This document shows, piece by piece, positions 43,859-51,884 of a stretch of DNA of 64,000 nt. The notes beneath the pieces were generated by a model, which was not told the origin of the DNA, did no database searches, and was given only the letters and a program-made list of their open reading frames with translations. How positions within the stretch are numbered: the stretch's first letter is position 1; every line of letters begins with the position of its first letter. This stretch comes from Halorussus salinisoli (GTDB lineage Archaea; Halobacteriota; Halobacteria; Halobacteriales; Haladaptataceae): NCBI GenBank assembly GCA_005239435.1, contig SZNP01000004.1, positions 186,001 through 250,000 of the forward strand, given 5' to 3'. A program made the position numbers and the translations under genes.

Positions 43859-43884
43859 AAAATCACTTCGCACACGGGGGGTCG
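43859..43884 (+). promoter_or_regulatory. ORB8
   Basis: AAATCACTTCGCACACGGGG followed by GGTCG. Irregular spacing of ORB5-8 argues against a CRISPR array. Confidence 0.72.
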
Positions 43885-43950
43885 ACCGAGCTACGGACAT
43901 AACTCTAAAGAGGGATTAACGTCTGCCCGGCGAACAGACCTGTACGAGGC

Positions 43951-44640
43951 TCACGCGCTGGCGAGGTCGTCGGATTGCTGGACGTCGCCGCCGAGGTATC
44001 GCTCGAGGAGCGCGAATCCAGTGTCGAGCGTGATAGCGAGTAATGCGCCAGGAATCGCACCAGCAATCGCCATCTCCATCTGGTAGAGTTTGATGCCCTG
44101 AAGAACCCAGGTACCGAGGCCACCGCCCCCGACGAAGAATGCGAGATAAGCGGTACCCACACCGATAACCGAGCTCGTGCGAATGCCAGCGAAGATGACC
44201 GGGAGGGCCTTCGGAAGCTGAATTTTCCGTAGGACCTCCATATCAGTCATCCCCATGCCTCTGGCCGCTTCGACGACCCCCTCGTCGACATCCTCGATAC
44301 CGGCGATGGTGTTCGTGAGTATGGGCAGTAGAGCGTACACGAATAGGCCTGCAACTGCCGTCACGAATCCGATTCCGGTGATGGGGAGCAACAGGAAGAT
44401 GATTGCAAGCGTCGGGATGGTCTGGGCGGTATTCCCGAAGCCCTTGATACTAGATTTCGCTCTGGGGAACCGCGTCGCCGCGATTCCGAGTGGGACGGCG
44501 ACCAGTATCGCCAGCAGTTCTGAGACCAGCACGAGTTTGACGTGAGTCCACAGGTGGTGGAGGAACTGCGACCAGTGGCTCGTGATGAAGTCGTAGGCCA
44601 CCGGAAGTTCACTGAGGACACCTAGCGGGACGGCGGCCAT
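43951..44640 (-). CDS. Compatible-solute ABC transporter permease (OpuB/ProW type)
   Basis: ATG 44640 (MAAVPLGVLSELPVAYDF) lies one base after the ATPase stop; the open frame extends further upstream but overlaps that gene. 229 residues, five membrane segments, with the EAA loop EAARGMGMTDMEVLRKIQLP. Last gene of a four-gene operon. Confidence 0.88.
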   Translation of the reverse strand: MAAVPLGVLSELPVAYDFITSHWSQFLHHLWTHVKLVLVSELLAILVAVPLGIAATRFPRAKSSIKGFGNTAQTIPTLAIIFLLLPITGIGFVTAVAGLFVYALLPILTNTIAGIEDVDEGVVEAARGMGMTDMEVLRKIQLPKALPVIFAGIRTSSVIGVGTAYLAFFVGGGGLGTWVLQGIKLYQMEMAIAGAIPGALLAITLDTGFALLERYLGGDVQQSDDLASA

Positions 44641-44641
44641 G

Positions 44642-45598
44642 TCAGACCGACCTCCGCGTCGGGTCGCTCGTCCCCCGGAGATCTGACTCTTCGACCACGC
44701 CGACGACCTCCCCGTCTCGAGCGACCGGGAGCCGGTCATCGTCGGTTTCAAGTAGCCGCGAGAGTGCGACCTGCGCCGTGTCCGACGGCGTAATCGGTTC
44801 GACATCGGGGACGGACTTGCCGTTTGCTTCGCACATTACGTTTCTGACCGGTGTGACTTGGAGCTTCTTTAGCTCGCGGTCCTGTCCGATGAAGTCGCGG
44901 ACGAAGTCGTTCTTCGGATTCTCGAGGACGTTCTGGGGCGTGTCGTACTGGACGAGTTCGCCCACGTCGAAAATGGCGATCCGGTCGCCCATTTTGAGGG
45001 CTTCCTCGACGCTGTGAGTGACGAATAGGATCGTCACGTCGAGTTCGTCCTGAATGGCGAGGAACTCGTCCTGTAACTCCTCACGGGTGATCGGGTCGAG
45101 CGCCCCGAACGGTTCGTCCATCAGCATCACGTCCGGGTCGGCCGCGAGCGCGCGTGCGACGCCGACGCGCTGGCGCTGGCCGCCGGACAGTTCCGTCGGG
45201 TGTTGGTCGGCGTACTCCGCGGCCGGAAGGTCCATCAGGTCGAGGAGTTCGCGGACGCGCTCGCGGATACGGTCGTCGTCCCAGCCTTTGAGATTCGGTA
45301 CCGTACCGACGTTGTCAGCAACTGTCATGTGGTCGAACAGGCCGATTTCTTGGATGACGTAGCCGATGTCTCGACGGAGTTCGATTTCGTCTTTCTCGCT
45401 AATGTCGGTGCCGTCGAAGTAGACGGTGCCCTGGCTGGGTTCGATGAGTCGGTTGACGAGTTTCATCGTGGTCGTTTTTCCACATCCCGAGGGTCCGACC
45501 AGCACCGTTGTCGTTCCTTCCTCGACCTCGAAACTGATGTCCTCGATAGCGACGGTACCGTCGTCGTACTGCTTCGTGACGTTCTGAAATTCGATCAT
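44642..45598 (-). CDS. Compatible-solute ABC transporter ATPase (OpuBA/ProV type)
   Basis: 318 residues. Walker A is GPSGCGKTTT, the signature is LSGGQRQRVGVARAL and Walker B is VMLMDEPFGALDP. The C-terminal 75 residues form a CBS-type region (ITPSDTAQVALSRLLETDDD), which in OpuA-type transporters senses ionic strength or nucleotides. Overlaps the upstream permease by 4 bases. Confidence 0.9.
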   Translation of the reverse strand: MIEFQNVTKQYDDGTVAIEDISFEVEEGTTTVLVGPSGCGKTTTMKLVNRLIEPSQGTVYFDGTDISEKDEIELRRDIGYVIQEIGLFDHMTVADNVGTVPNLKGWDDDRIRERVRELLDLMDLPAAEYADQHPTELSGGQRQRVGVARALAADPDVMLMDEPFGALDPITREELQDEFLAIQDELDVTILFVTHSVEEALKMGDRIAIFDVGELVQYDTPQNVLENPKNDFVRDFIGQDRELKKLQVTPVRNVMCEANGKSVPDVEPITPSDTAQVALSRLLETDDDRLPVARDGEVVGVVEESDLRGTSDPTRRSV

Positions 45599-46407
45599 GG
45601 GCGTGGATTGGTGGTTGTCGTCGTGGTTTCGGTGTCGTCAGCCTGCCCCGTGAATCGTGACAGGACGATACTGGCGAGGCCCTGAACGGCTCGCGTTCCG
45701 AGGTTCGGTTGGATGCCTTCGCCGTTTCGTAGTCGGAACACCTGTTCGACGACGCCGAAGACGTAGTCGATGGTGAGTGTAAGGAGGGCGAGGGCGACGG
45801 TCGCACCGACGATTTCGACCGAGTTCGAACTCCGGTAGCCCTCGAAGATGGGAACGCCGAGACCGCCAGCACCGATGATTTCGCCGATAGCGGCGATGCC
45901 TACGAGCAGGACCACTGCGTTCCTGACCCCGGACATTACCACAGGCAGCGCCATCGGGATCTGAATCTTGCGCAGGCGCTGGAACTTCGTCATCCCGAGT
46001 CCCTGTCCGGCCTCGACTGCGGCCTCGTCGACGCCGGTTAAGCCGACGTAGGTGTTCCGGATGACGGGCAACTGCGTGTAGAGGATGAGCGCCATCACAA
46101 CCGGCGGTGAGCCCGTGCCGAGCGACGGAAGGAGCAGTGCGAAGAGGGCTACCGAGGGTATCGTCATCATGATGCCCGCTAGCCACAGGACCACCGCTGC
46201 GAGCTTGTCGTTGTAGGTGATGAGCGTCCCGAGGGTGATTCCGAGTGGCACTGCAATCACGAGCGCCCGGATGACGAGAATGGCATGTTCGCGTGTGTAC
46301 CCGAGTAGTTGAGATTGGTTCTCTGCGAAGTACTGGAGTACTTCAGTGAAGAATCCCAGCACGATGAAGGCGGGCTCGCCGGCGAACGTGACAGCGTTGG
46401 TGGCCAT
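45595..46407 (-). CDS. Compatible-solute ABC transporter permease (OpuB/ProW type)
   Basis: 270 residues, six membrane segments, with the EAA loop EAGQGLGMTKFQRLRKIQIP closely resembling that of the second permease. The Thr-rich C-terminal tail is probably cytoplasmic. Second gene of the operon, starting 4 bases after the binding-protein gene. Confidence 0.9.
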   Translation of the reverse strand: MATNAVTFAGEPAFIVLGFFTEVLQYFAENQSQLLGYTREHAILVIRALVIAVPLGITLGTLITYNDKLAAVVLWLAGIMMTIPSVALFALLLPSLGTGSPPVVMALILYTQLPVIRNTYVGLTGVDEAAVEAGQGLGMTKFQRLRKIQIPMALPVVMSGVRNAVVLLVGIAAIGEIIGAGGLGVPIFEGYRSSNSVEIVGATVALALLTLTIDYVFGVVEQVFRLRNGEGIQPNLGTRAVQGLASIVLSRFTGQADDTETTTTTTNPRP

Positions 46408-46411
46408 GGCG

Positions 46412-47371
46412 TTAGACGATTCCTTCCGATTTCAGGTAGTTTTTCGCGACGGTTCGAGCATCTTTCCCCTGAATAGAGACTTTCTGGTTCAGCGAACGGA
46501 TGTTGTCGGTCGAGAGGGAGTTCGCAATCTCGTTCAACGGCTCCTCGATTTCGGGATTCTCGTCGAGGATCTCCTGCCGGGTCATCGGCGCAGGATTGTA
46601 CACTGGGAAGAACCCTTGGTCGTCTTCGAGTGAGGTGAGGTCGAACTTCAGAATCTTGGGGTTCGTGTTGAACCCGCTACCGAGGACCGCCTGCTCGTTC
46701 CCGACGACCTTGTAGGTGAGCGACGAGCCAACGTTCTTGACGTTGAGTTTCTTCGCAGCGTCCGAGAAGCCATAGTGTTCGGTCACGCCGGGCCAGCCGT
46801 CCTCGCGCTGTTCGAACTCGGCGTTCATGACTACGGTCTCGTCCGTGTTACCGTCTTTCACCCACGTTCCGAAGTCCGAGAGCGAGGAGATTCCCTGCTC
46901 CTCGGCCCACTTCTTTCGAGTGAGGAGGACGTACGTGTTGTTGAAGGGAGAGCGTTCGAGGAGCGTGATGCCGTACTCTTCTTCGAACTCGTCTTTGACG
47001 TTGTTGTAGATTTTTTCTGAATCCGTGATGACCTCGTCGTGCTTCGGAGGGAGCGTCGCCCAACTCGTCCCGGTGTACTCCCAGTAGAGGTCCGACTCGC
47101 CGTTCTTGAGTGCCTCGAAGTTCGTGACGGACCCACCGAGGCCAACCTTGTCGTTCACTTCGACCTCCGTGTTGGCCTTTAACGACTCGACTGTGAGGTA
47201 CCCGAGGATCTTCTGCTCGGTGAACGACTTCGAGGAGACTGCGATAGAACCGGTACTGCCCTCGCTACCACCGAGGATGGCGCTACACCCTGCAGTCGAA
47301 GTCAGTCCTGCCATGCCAGCCGCCGCGCCCGTCTTCCGGAGTAGATCTCGACGTGTGGTCTCTTTTCGCAT
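46412..47371 (-). CDS. Glycine betaine/choline-type substrate-binding lipoprotein (OpuBC/OsmF type)
   Basis: 319 residues. A Tat lipoprotein signal (RRDLLRKTGAAAGMAGL) ends at the lipobox Cys in TSTAGC, so the protein is anchored outside. The mature N-terminus SSKSFTEQKILGYLTVESL is the hallmark of OpuAC/ProX-type proteins for quaternary amines. WEYTGTSWA, EDGWPGV and GFFPVYNPAP also fit. First gene of the operon. Ligand likely glycine betaine, choline or carnitine. Confidence 0.9.
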   Translation of the reverse strand: MRKETTRRDLLRKTGAAAGMAGLTSTAGCSAILGGSEGSTGSIAVSSKSFTEQKILGYLTVESLKANTEVEVNDKVGLGGSVTNFEALKNGESDLYWEYTGTSWATLPPKHDEVITDSEKIYNNVKDEFEEEYGITLLERSPFNNTYVLLTRKKWAEEQGISSLSDFGTWVKDGNTDETVVMNAEFEQREDGWPGVTEHYGFSDAAKKLNVKNVGSSLTYKVVGNEQAVLGSGFNTNPKILKFDLTSLEDDQGFFPVYNPAPMTRQEILDENPEIEEPLNEIANSLSTDNIRSLNQKVSIQGKDARTVAKNYLKSEGIV

Positions 47372-47444
47372 GCCTACCTCACTGTAACCCGAATATCCCG
47401 ATTAATCATTGGCACGAACTATTCTCGGTCTTTAAGTGTGGTCG

Positions 47445-47891
47445 TCACATCGACCTCGCCGGAACGATAGTCACCGGCACGCTTGCGTTGAGGACGATCC
47501 GTTGAACGATACTACCAAAGACGGCTTTGCCAGCGGGGCTTCGCTTCCGACCGTAAAGATAGACTCGGTCTGCGTCCACCGATTCGGCCACGTCGAGTAT
47601 GGCGTCGGCTGTCCGGTCGTCTTCGCGAACACCACGTGGCGTTGGGTCGAGTCCGCCGTCGGTCAGGACGTCTACGGCCGCGTGAACGCCGGTCTTCCGC
47701 GAGGCGAGGTCGTTCACAGAGAGCGTGTCTCCAGTATCGAGGTTGGCGCGCGTCGATTCCACTTCGTCCTCGTCGAAGACGTGCAGGACGACGGCCTCCG
47801 TGTCCTCGTCCTCTACGTTCGTGACGACCTCTGCCACTTGTTTGGCCCACCGTGCGTGATTCTTCACCGGCAACAGGACGGTACTGTTCAT
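47445..47891 (-). CDS. UspA-like protein
   Basis: 148 residues. It begins STVLLPVKNHARWA rather than the usual VPVDGS and ends VQRIVLNASVPVTIVPA. The loop is YGRKRSPAGKAVFGS, a UspA-type nucleotide loop. It lies upstream of the transporter operon in the same direction, 74 bases from it. Confidence 0.82.
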   Translation of the reverse strand: MNSTVLLPVKNHARWAKQVAEVVTNVEDEDTEAVVLHVFDEDEVESTRANLDTGDTLSVNDLASRKTGVHAAVDVLTDGGLDPTPRGVREDDRTADAILDVAESVDADRVYLYGRKRSPAGKAVFGSIVQRIVLNASVPVTIVPARSM

Positions 47892-47949
47892 ATCGGGATA
47901 TCGTCCGACAAAGGTATTATTCGATTGTACAACATGTATTGGATATAAG

Positions 47950-48648
47950 TCAGCGGTCGTCCGCCGCGAGGTTGACGTAGGTCACGAGAAACTCCATGAG
48001 CGAGCGTTCGGCCTTTCGGAGGTGGTTAGAGGCTGTCGTCTTGGTGATATCCATCTTCTCGGCGAGTTCCTCTAGCGTGGTCTGGCGTGGGATGTCGAAG
48101 TAGCCCTCTTCGAGCGCGAGCGTTATCAGTTCCCGCTGACGCGGCGGAATAGAACCCAGAAGTTCCTGCCACTCGGCCGCGCTCGGCGTTACTTTCCGAC
48201 TGAAGTCGTTGGAGATGCGCTCAACCGCGACGGGACCGAACTCCGAGAGTACCTCTGTCGCCTTCGAGAGTTCCTCGCGGTCGTTCAACAGCAAGTCGAA
48301 GCACTCCCGACCATCCTCCAGTTTGGTCGGACCGAGGGGGAGAAACCCCTCGTAGAGCAGCGTCTGCAGCGGCGTGAACTCGGTGAGCGACCCGCGGACG
48401 AACAGCGTCGCCGACTCCCGGTCGGAGTGTTGGAGTTCGTACCGTTCGAGGACGTCGACTTCGTCGATGGCCTGATGGTCCTTGATGACCGAAAGCGATT
48501 CGTCAAGGTCGTCGGCCTCCAGCGCCACGATGCCGATGTAGCGCCGGTTCCGAAACGTCGACGCGAGGAACTCCGCGAAAACGCCGTATCGTGCGAGTTC
48601 GGCGGTCCAGTCTTCCTCGTACCGGACGGAGACCTTGGCCGTGAGCAT
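47950..48648 (-). CDS. Bat-type HTH-10 transcriptional regulator
   Basis: ATG 48648 (MLTAKVSVRYEEDW) is chosen; upstream residues overlap the preceding gene's end. 232 residues: an N-terminal ligand-type domain (1-165) and the HTH-10 domain at the C-terminus (IPPRQRELITLALEEGYFDI, then TTLEELAEKMDITKTTASNH). It ends the catabolic gene run starting at 54760, 26 bases after the PrpD-like gene, so it probably regulates that run. Confidence 0.88.
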   Translation of the reverse strand: MLTAKVSVRYEEDWTAELARYGVFAEFLASTFRNRRYIGIVALEADDLDESLSVIKDHQAIDEVDVLERYELQHSDRESATLFVRGSLTEFTPLQTLLYEGFLPLGPTKLEDGRECFDLLLNDREELSKATEVLSEFGPVAVERISNDFSRKVTPSAAEWQELLGSIPPRQRELITLALEEGYFDIPRQTTLEELAEKMDITKTTASNHLRKAERSLMEFLVTYVNLAADDR

Positions 48649-48673
48649 TGTCGGTACGCTATCGGCTGGAATA

Positions 48674-50029
48674 TTAAACCCCTCTGTGGTCGGTCGCTTT
48701 TTCCGTGTCGGTCTGTCCACAGTCTGCGCGCCACGGGTCGAGGAGTCTCTCTACCGTGGCCGCCGGACTGTCGAGTTCGGCTTCGACACGGCCGACGGTA
48801 CCTGGTGGGACCGACGGCTCGAAAAGGTCGGCCGCTTTCGCACGAAGTTCGGTGTCCGAGAGAGGGTGTTCCCGAGCACCTCTCGCCCGAGTCACGTCCG
48901 AGGTAAGGGTGCGACCGTCGCTCGTGAGGAGTTCGACGCGGGCGAGACACTCGTCCGGGAACCGCTCTTCGAGGCCTGGGTCCACGACCAGTTCCACGCG
49001 GTCGGCGAGCGCGAGTATCGTCGAGTCCTCGCGCCGAACAGCGGCGAGTTCCGCGGGCGTGAACTCGCCGCAGACCAGTGCGGCCGCCACGGGGTACGGA
49101 TACGAGTACTCGGCTGCCTCGGCCGTCCCGGGGCGTCGAGTCCGCAGGTGGGTCGCCGCCTCGAAGGTGTGAACGCGGAGCGTCTCGACCGACTTGAGGT
49201 CGAAGCCGTGGGTTTCGCGCAGGGCGAGCACCGCGTCGACACCGGGTTGTGCCCAGCGACAGCACGGGTACGGCTTGAGGTAGCCCGTAGTCAGGTAGAA
49301 ACGGTCGCCTAGGTCGTCGGTCGCGTCGACGTCAGTCTCGTCGAAGACGGTTCCCGACGCAGTGAACCCTGCCTCCGCGAGGTCGACCGCGGCCGTGCCA
49401 GCGTACGCACCCCAGCCGATGCCGTCCTTGGTCATACCGGGATTCTCGACGCCGCGCATGATCGGCGTTCGTGGCGCGTGGTATTCCGCGGTCCCGAGGG
49501 CTGCGGCCGTCGTCTCCCGGTCTAGTCCCCGGAGTCGTGTCACTGCGGCCGCGGCCCCGACCGCGCCCCACGATCCGGTTCCAGTGTAGACGTCGTCGGT
49601 TTCGTGGATGGCGAGTCCTGCACGGACCGCGAGTTCGTAGCCGACGCCGACCGCGGTAAGGAACTCACCGACTGTCGCGTCGGTGATCTCCGCGGCGGCG
49701 AGCGCCGGTGGGACGACCACGGCCGCAGGATGGCCCTTCACCTCGCGGTGGCCGTCGTCTACGTCCAGCGCGTTTGCCGCCGTCGCGTTCACGAGCACCG
49801 CGCCCTGTTCCGAGAGAGAACCACCGTCTCCGGAGAGCAGGGTCGCGGCGTCACCGGCGTGATGGTCGGTTGCGTAGGTTCGGACGATTTCGGTTGTCGG
49901 CATCTGGAACCCGGCGGTCGTGGCCGCGAGCGTGTCGAGCACCCGCCGCTGCAAGTGTTCGCGCGCCTTCTCGGAGAAGTCGTCTATCGTCGCGTCGTGG
50001 ACGAACGAGATGGCGATATCGGTTGTCAT
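48674..50029 (-). CDS. MmgE/PrpD family protein
   Basis: 451 residues. Family regions are ANALDVDDGHREVKGHPAAV, PRTPIMRGVENPGMTKDGIG and GYLKPYPCCRWAQPGVDAV. MmgE/PrpD proteins include 2-methylcitrate dehydratase, cis-aconitate decarboxylase and relatives acting on tricarboxylic acids. There is no methylcitrate synthase or lyase beside it, so the substrate is open. Cytoplasmic. Confidence 0.87.
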   Translation of the reverse strand: MTTDIAISFVHDATIDDFSEKAREHLQRRVLDTLAATTAGFQMPTTEIVRTYATDHHAGDAATLLSGDGGSLSEQGAVLVNATAANALDVDDGHREVKGHPAAVVVPPALAAAEITDATVGEFLTAVGVGYELAVRAGLAIHETDDVYTGTGSWGAVGAAAAVTRLRGLDRETTAAALGTAEYHAPRTPIMRGVENPGMTKDGIGWGAYAGTAAVDLAEAGFTASGTVFDETDVDATDDLGDRFYLTTGYLKPYPCCRWAQPGVDAVLALRETHGFDLKSVETLRVHTFEAATHLRTRRPGTAEAAEYSYPYPVAAALVCGEFTPAELAAVRREDSTILALADRVELVVDPGLEERFPDECLARVELLTSDGRTLTSDVTRARGAREHPLSDTELRAKAADLFEPSVPPGTVGRVEAELDSPAATVERLLDPWRADCGQTDTEKATDHRGV

Positions 50030-50081
50030 GTGAAAACGAGAGAGCTACGAGAAATGGACGGTAAGCGGGTTGTGGCCGTCT

Positions 50082-50906
50082 TCAGTCGTCGTCGGCGGGC
50101 GCGGCCTTGACTTCGTCCCAATCTTGCTTGTCCACGTCGAGGCCGTAGAGGTCGATGGCGTTCTGTCCGAGTATCTTAGCCTTCTGCTCCTCGTCGGCCC
50201 CGATGCAGTTGATCTTCTCCAGCGCGACCGGGATGTTCGAGGAGTGTTCGGCGGCCATGATGAGCTTCTCCGCGCCGACGCGCTCCATCGCCCGGCGGAT
50301 GTACATGTTCAGCGCCAGCGTGGTGTCGAGATAGATGTTGTCCCAGCGGTCGGCCATCTGGATGGCCTCCTGCGTGAGGGTGTAGGCCCCGCCCATGTGC
50401 GCGAAGATGATGTCGAGGTCGGGGTAGTCGTCCGCCACGTCCATGTACATACCGGGAACCGAGAACGGCATCCCGTGGGGTCCGGTGTGGACCATCACGG
50501 GCACGTCGTTTTCGATGCAGGCGTCGTACACGTCGTAGGCGATGTCTGAGGTCGGGTCCACACCCCAGGCGAGAGTGTGAAGCTTGACGAACTTGAAGTC
50601 GAGTTCCTCGACGCAGCGCGTGATCTCGTCGTGGACGAAGTCGGTACCGAGGTGCGGGTTGACTGCCGCGGTACCGAAGATGCGTCCGGGGTACTCCTGG
50701 CTCGCCTCGTATATTTGGTCGTGGACCTCCGAGACGGACTTGTCGGTCTCGCCGCCGAGCGGTTGGAGGATGGTCGCGTCGACTTTGTTCTCGTCCATCG
50801 CGCCGATGATCTGTTCGACGCTCTCGGACCACTCGAAAGTGCGGTCCTGCTGGTCGTCTTCGTTACCGATGTGGTGGTGTCCGTTGACGACGGGGTAGTC
50901 TGCCAT
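50082..50906 (-). CDS. Amidohydrolase-family protein (TIM-barrel, ACMSD-like)
   Basis: ATG 50906 (MADYPVVNGHHHIGNEDD) starts nine residues before the metal motif. 274 residues. Metal ligands expected from GHHH near the N-terminus, His in VMVHTGPHG and His in IIFAHMGGA, and an Asp toward the end. This is the amidohydrolase_2 pattern: hydrolysis or decarboxylation of small carboxylates. Same strand as its neighbours, 53 bases from the PrpD-like gene. Confidence 0.85.
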   Translation of the reverse strand: MADYPVVNGHHHIGNEDDQQDRTFEWSESVEQIIGAMDENKVDATILQPLGGETDKSVSEVHDQIYEASQEYPGRIFGTAAVNPHLGTDFVHDEITRCVEELDFKFVKLHTLAWGVDPTSDIAYDVYDACIENDVPVMVHTGPHGMPFSVPGMYMDVADDYPDLDIIFAHMGGAYTLTQEAIQMADRWDNIYLDTTLALNMYIRRAMERVGAEKLIMAAEHSSNIPVALEKINCIGADEEQKAKILGQNAIDLYGLDVDKQDWDEVKAAPADDD

Positions 50907-51002
50907 TGCGAATGATTGTTGTGGGGATACCACGCATGAGGTTTGACTACAACGTGTAAACCATTGAAATGGGGTCCGGTAGAAATGGAGAAATCCCGAA
51001 TG

Positions 51003-51884
51003 TCAGTCGAGGCCGAGCAGACCGGCGGGCGTCTCGACGAGACACCGTCGCACTGTCCCGCGCTCGATGCCCGCGTCAACGACGCTCTCGGCGAACTCCC
51101 GCAGTCCTGGAACCGGCGGGTTGTCAGCCTGCCCGTAGTCCGTGGCGAGAGCTGCATTTTCGGGGCCGACCCGTTCGACTGCTTCGGCGACTCGGTCGAT
51201 AGTGTGGCCCGTTGTGCTCTGGACCGAGTACGCACAGTACTCCATGACTGCTCCCAGCTCCGCGAGTCTCTCCTGCTGGTCAAGCGGAATGTCCACGACC
51301 CGGAAGCATGGGTGGTTGACCAGACAGTCGACGCCCGCGTCGGCGCAGGCCGCCGCGACGACCTCCACTTCGGCCGGTGTGGCGTGGCCAGTTCCGACGA
51401 CGGCGTCGTACTCCGCGACCAGGTCGATGATAGTCCGGGTCGCGGCTGTCACCTCGCCGTCCCGAGCGACCGGAATCTCCTCATCCTCGTCCGGGACGCG
51501 CTGACCGACGAACCGCTCTATACCATCCTCGCGCGCCTGTGAGGCGTGGTTCGCGCTCCACGCCGTGGGGAGCCAGACGATTTCGGCTCCGAGTTCGAGC
51601 GCGGTCTCTACGGCGTCTCGGTTCAGTCCGCCGACGGTGCCGTTACAGGCGACCCCGCCATAGAGCAGTTCGTCGCCGACCGCCTCGTTCACCAAGTCGA
51701 CTCGTCCCGCCGTCGGAACGACGTGACTCTTGACCACGACGCCGCGCATTCCGGCCTCGCGGGCGTCACGCGCGAGGGCCACGTCGCTCTCGAACCGGTC
51801 GACGAGGTCCGGGGCAGTGTGTACGTGCAGGTCCACCGCGCCCGCGAGGAGGTCGTCGCCCGTTCGACTCCCGTCGTCAGTCAC
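51003..51884 (-). CDS. DUF6282-like metal-dependent hydrolase
   Basis: 293 residues with AVDLHVHTAPDLVDRFESD, VVVKSHVVPTAGRVDLVN, VGTGHATPAEVE and CLVNHPCFRVVDIPLDQQ: repeated His motifs of a PHP/amidohydrolase-like barrel. The DUF number is a best guess from memory of the pattern. Overlaps the FAD/Fe-S oxidase gene by 4 bases. Confidence 0.75.
   Translation of the reverse strand: MTDDGSRTGDDLLAGAVDLHVHTAPDLVDRFESDVALARDAREAGMRGVVVKSHVVPTAGRVDLVNEAVGDELLYGGVACNGTVGGLNRDAVETALELGAEIVWLPTAWSANHASQAREDGIERFVGQRVPDEDEEIPVARDGEVTAATRTIIDLVAEYDAVVGTGHATPAEVEVVAAACADAGVDCLVNHPCFRVVDIPLDQQERLAELGAVMEYCAYSVQSTTGHTIDRVAEAVERVGPENAALATDYGQADNPPVPGLREFAESVVDAGIERGTVRRCLVETPAGLLGLD

Noticed and set aside
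43646-43884. Possible CRISPR array (four similar 22-26 base repeats)
   Set aside because: Spacing is irregular (about 105, 65 and 43 bases), the same motif occurs inverted and upstream of orc1, and it fits origin recognition boxes.
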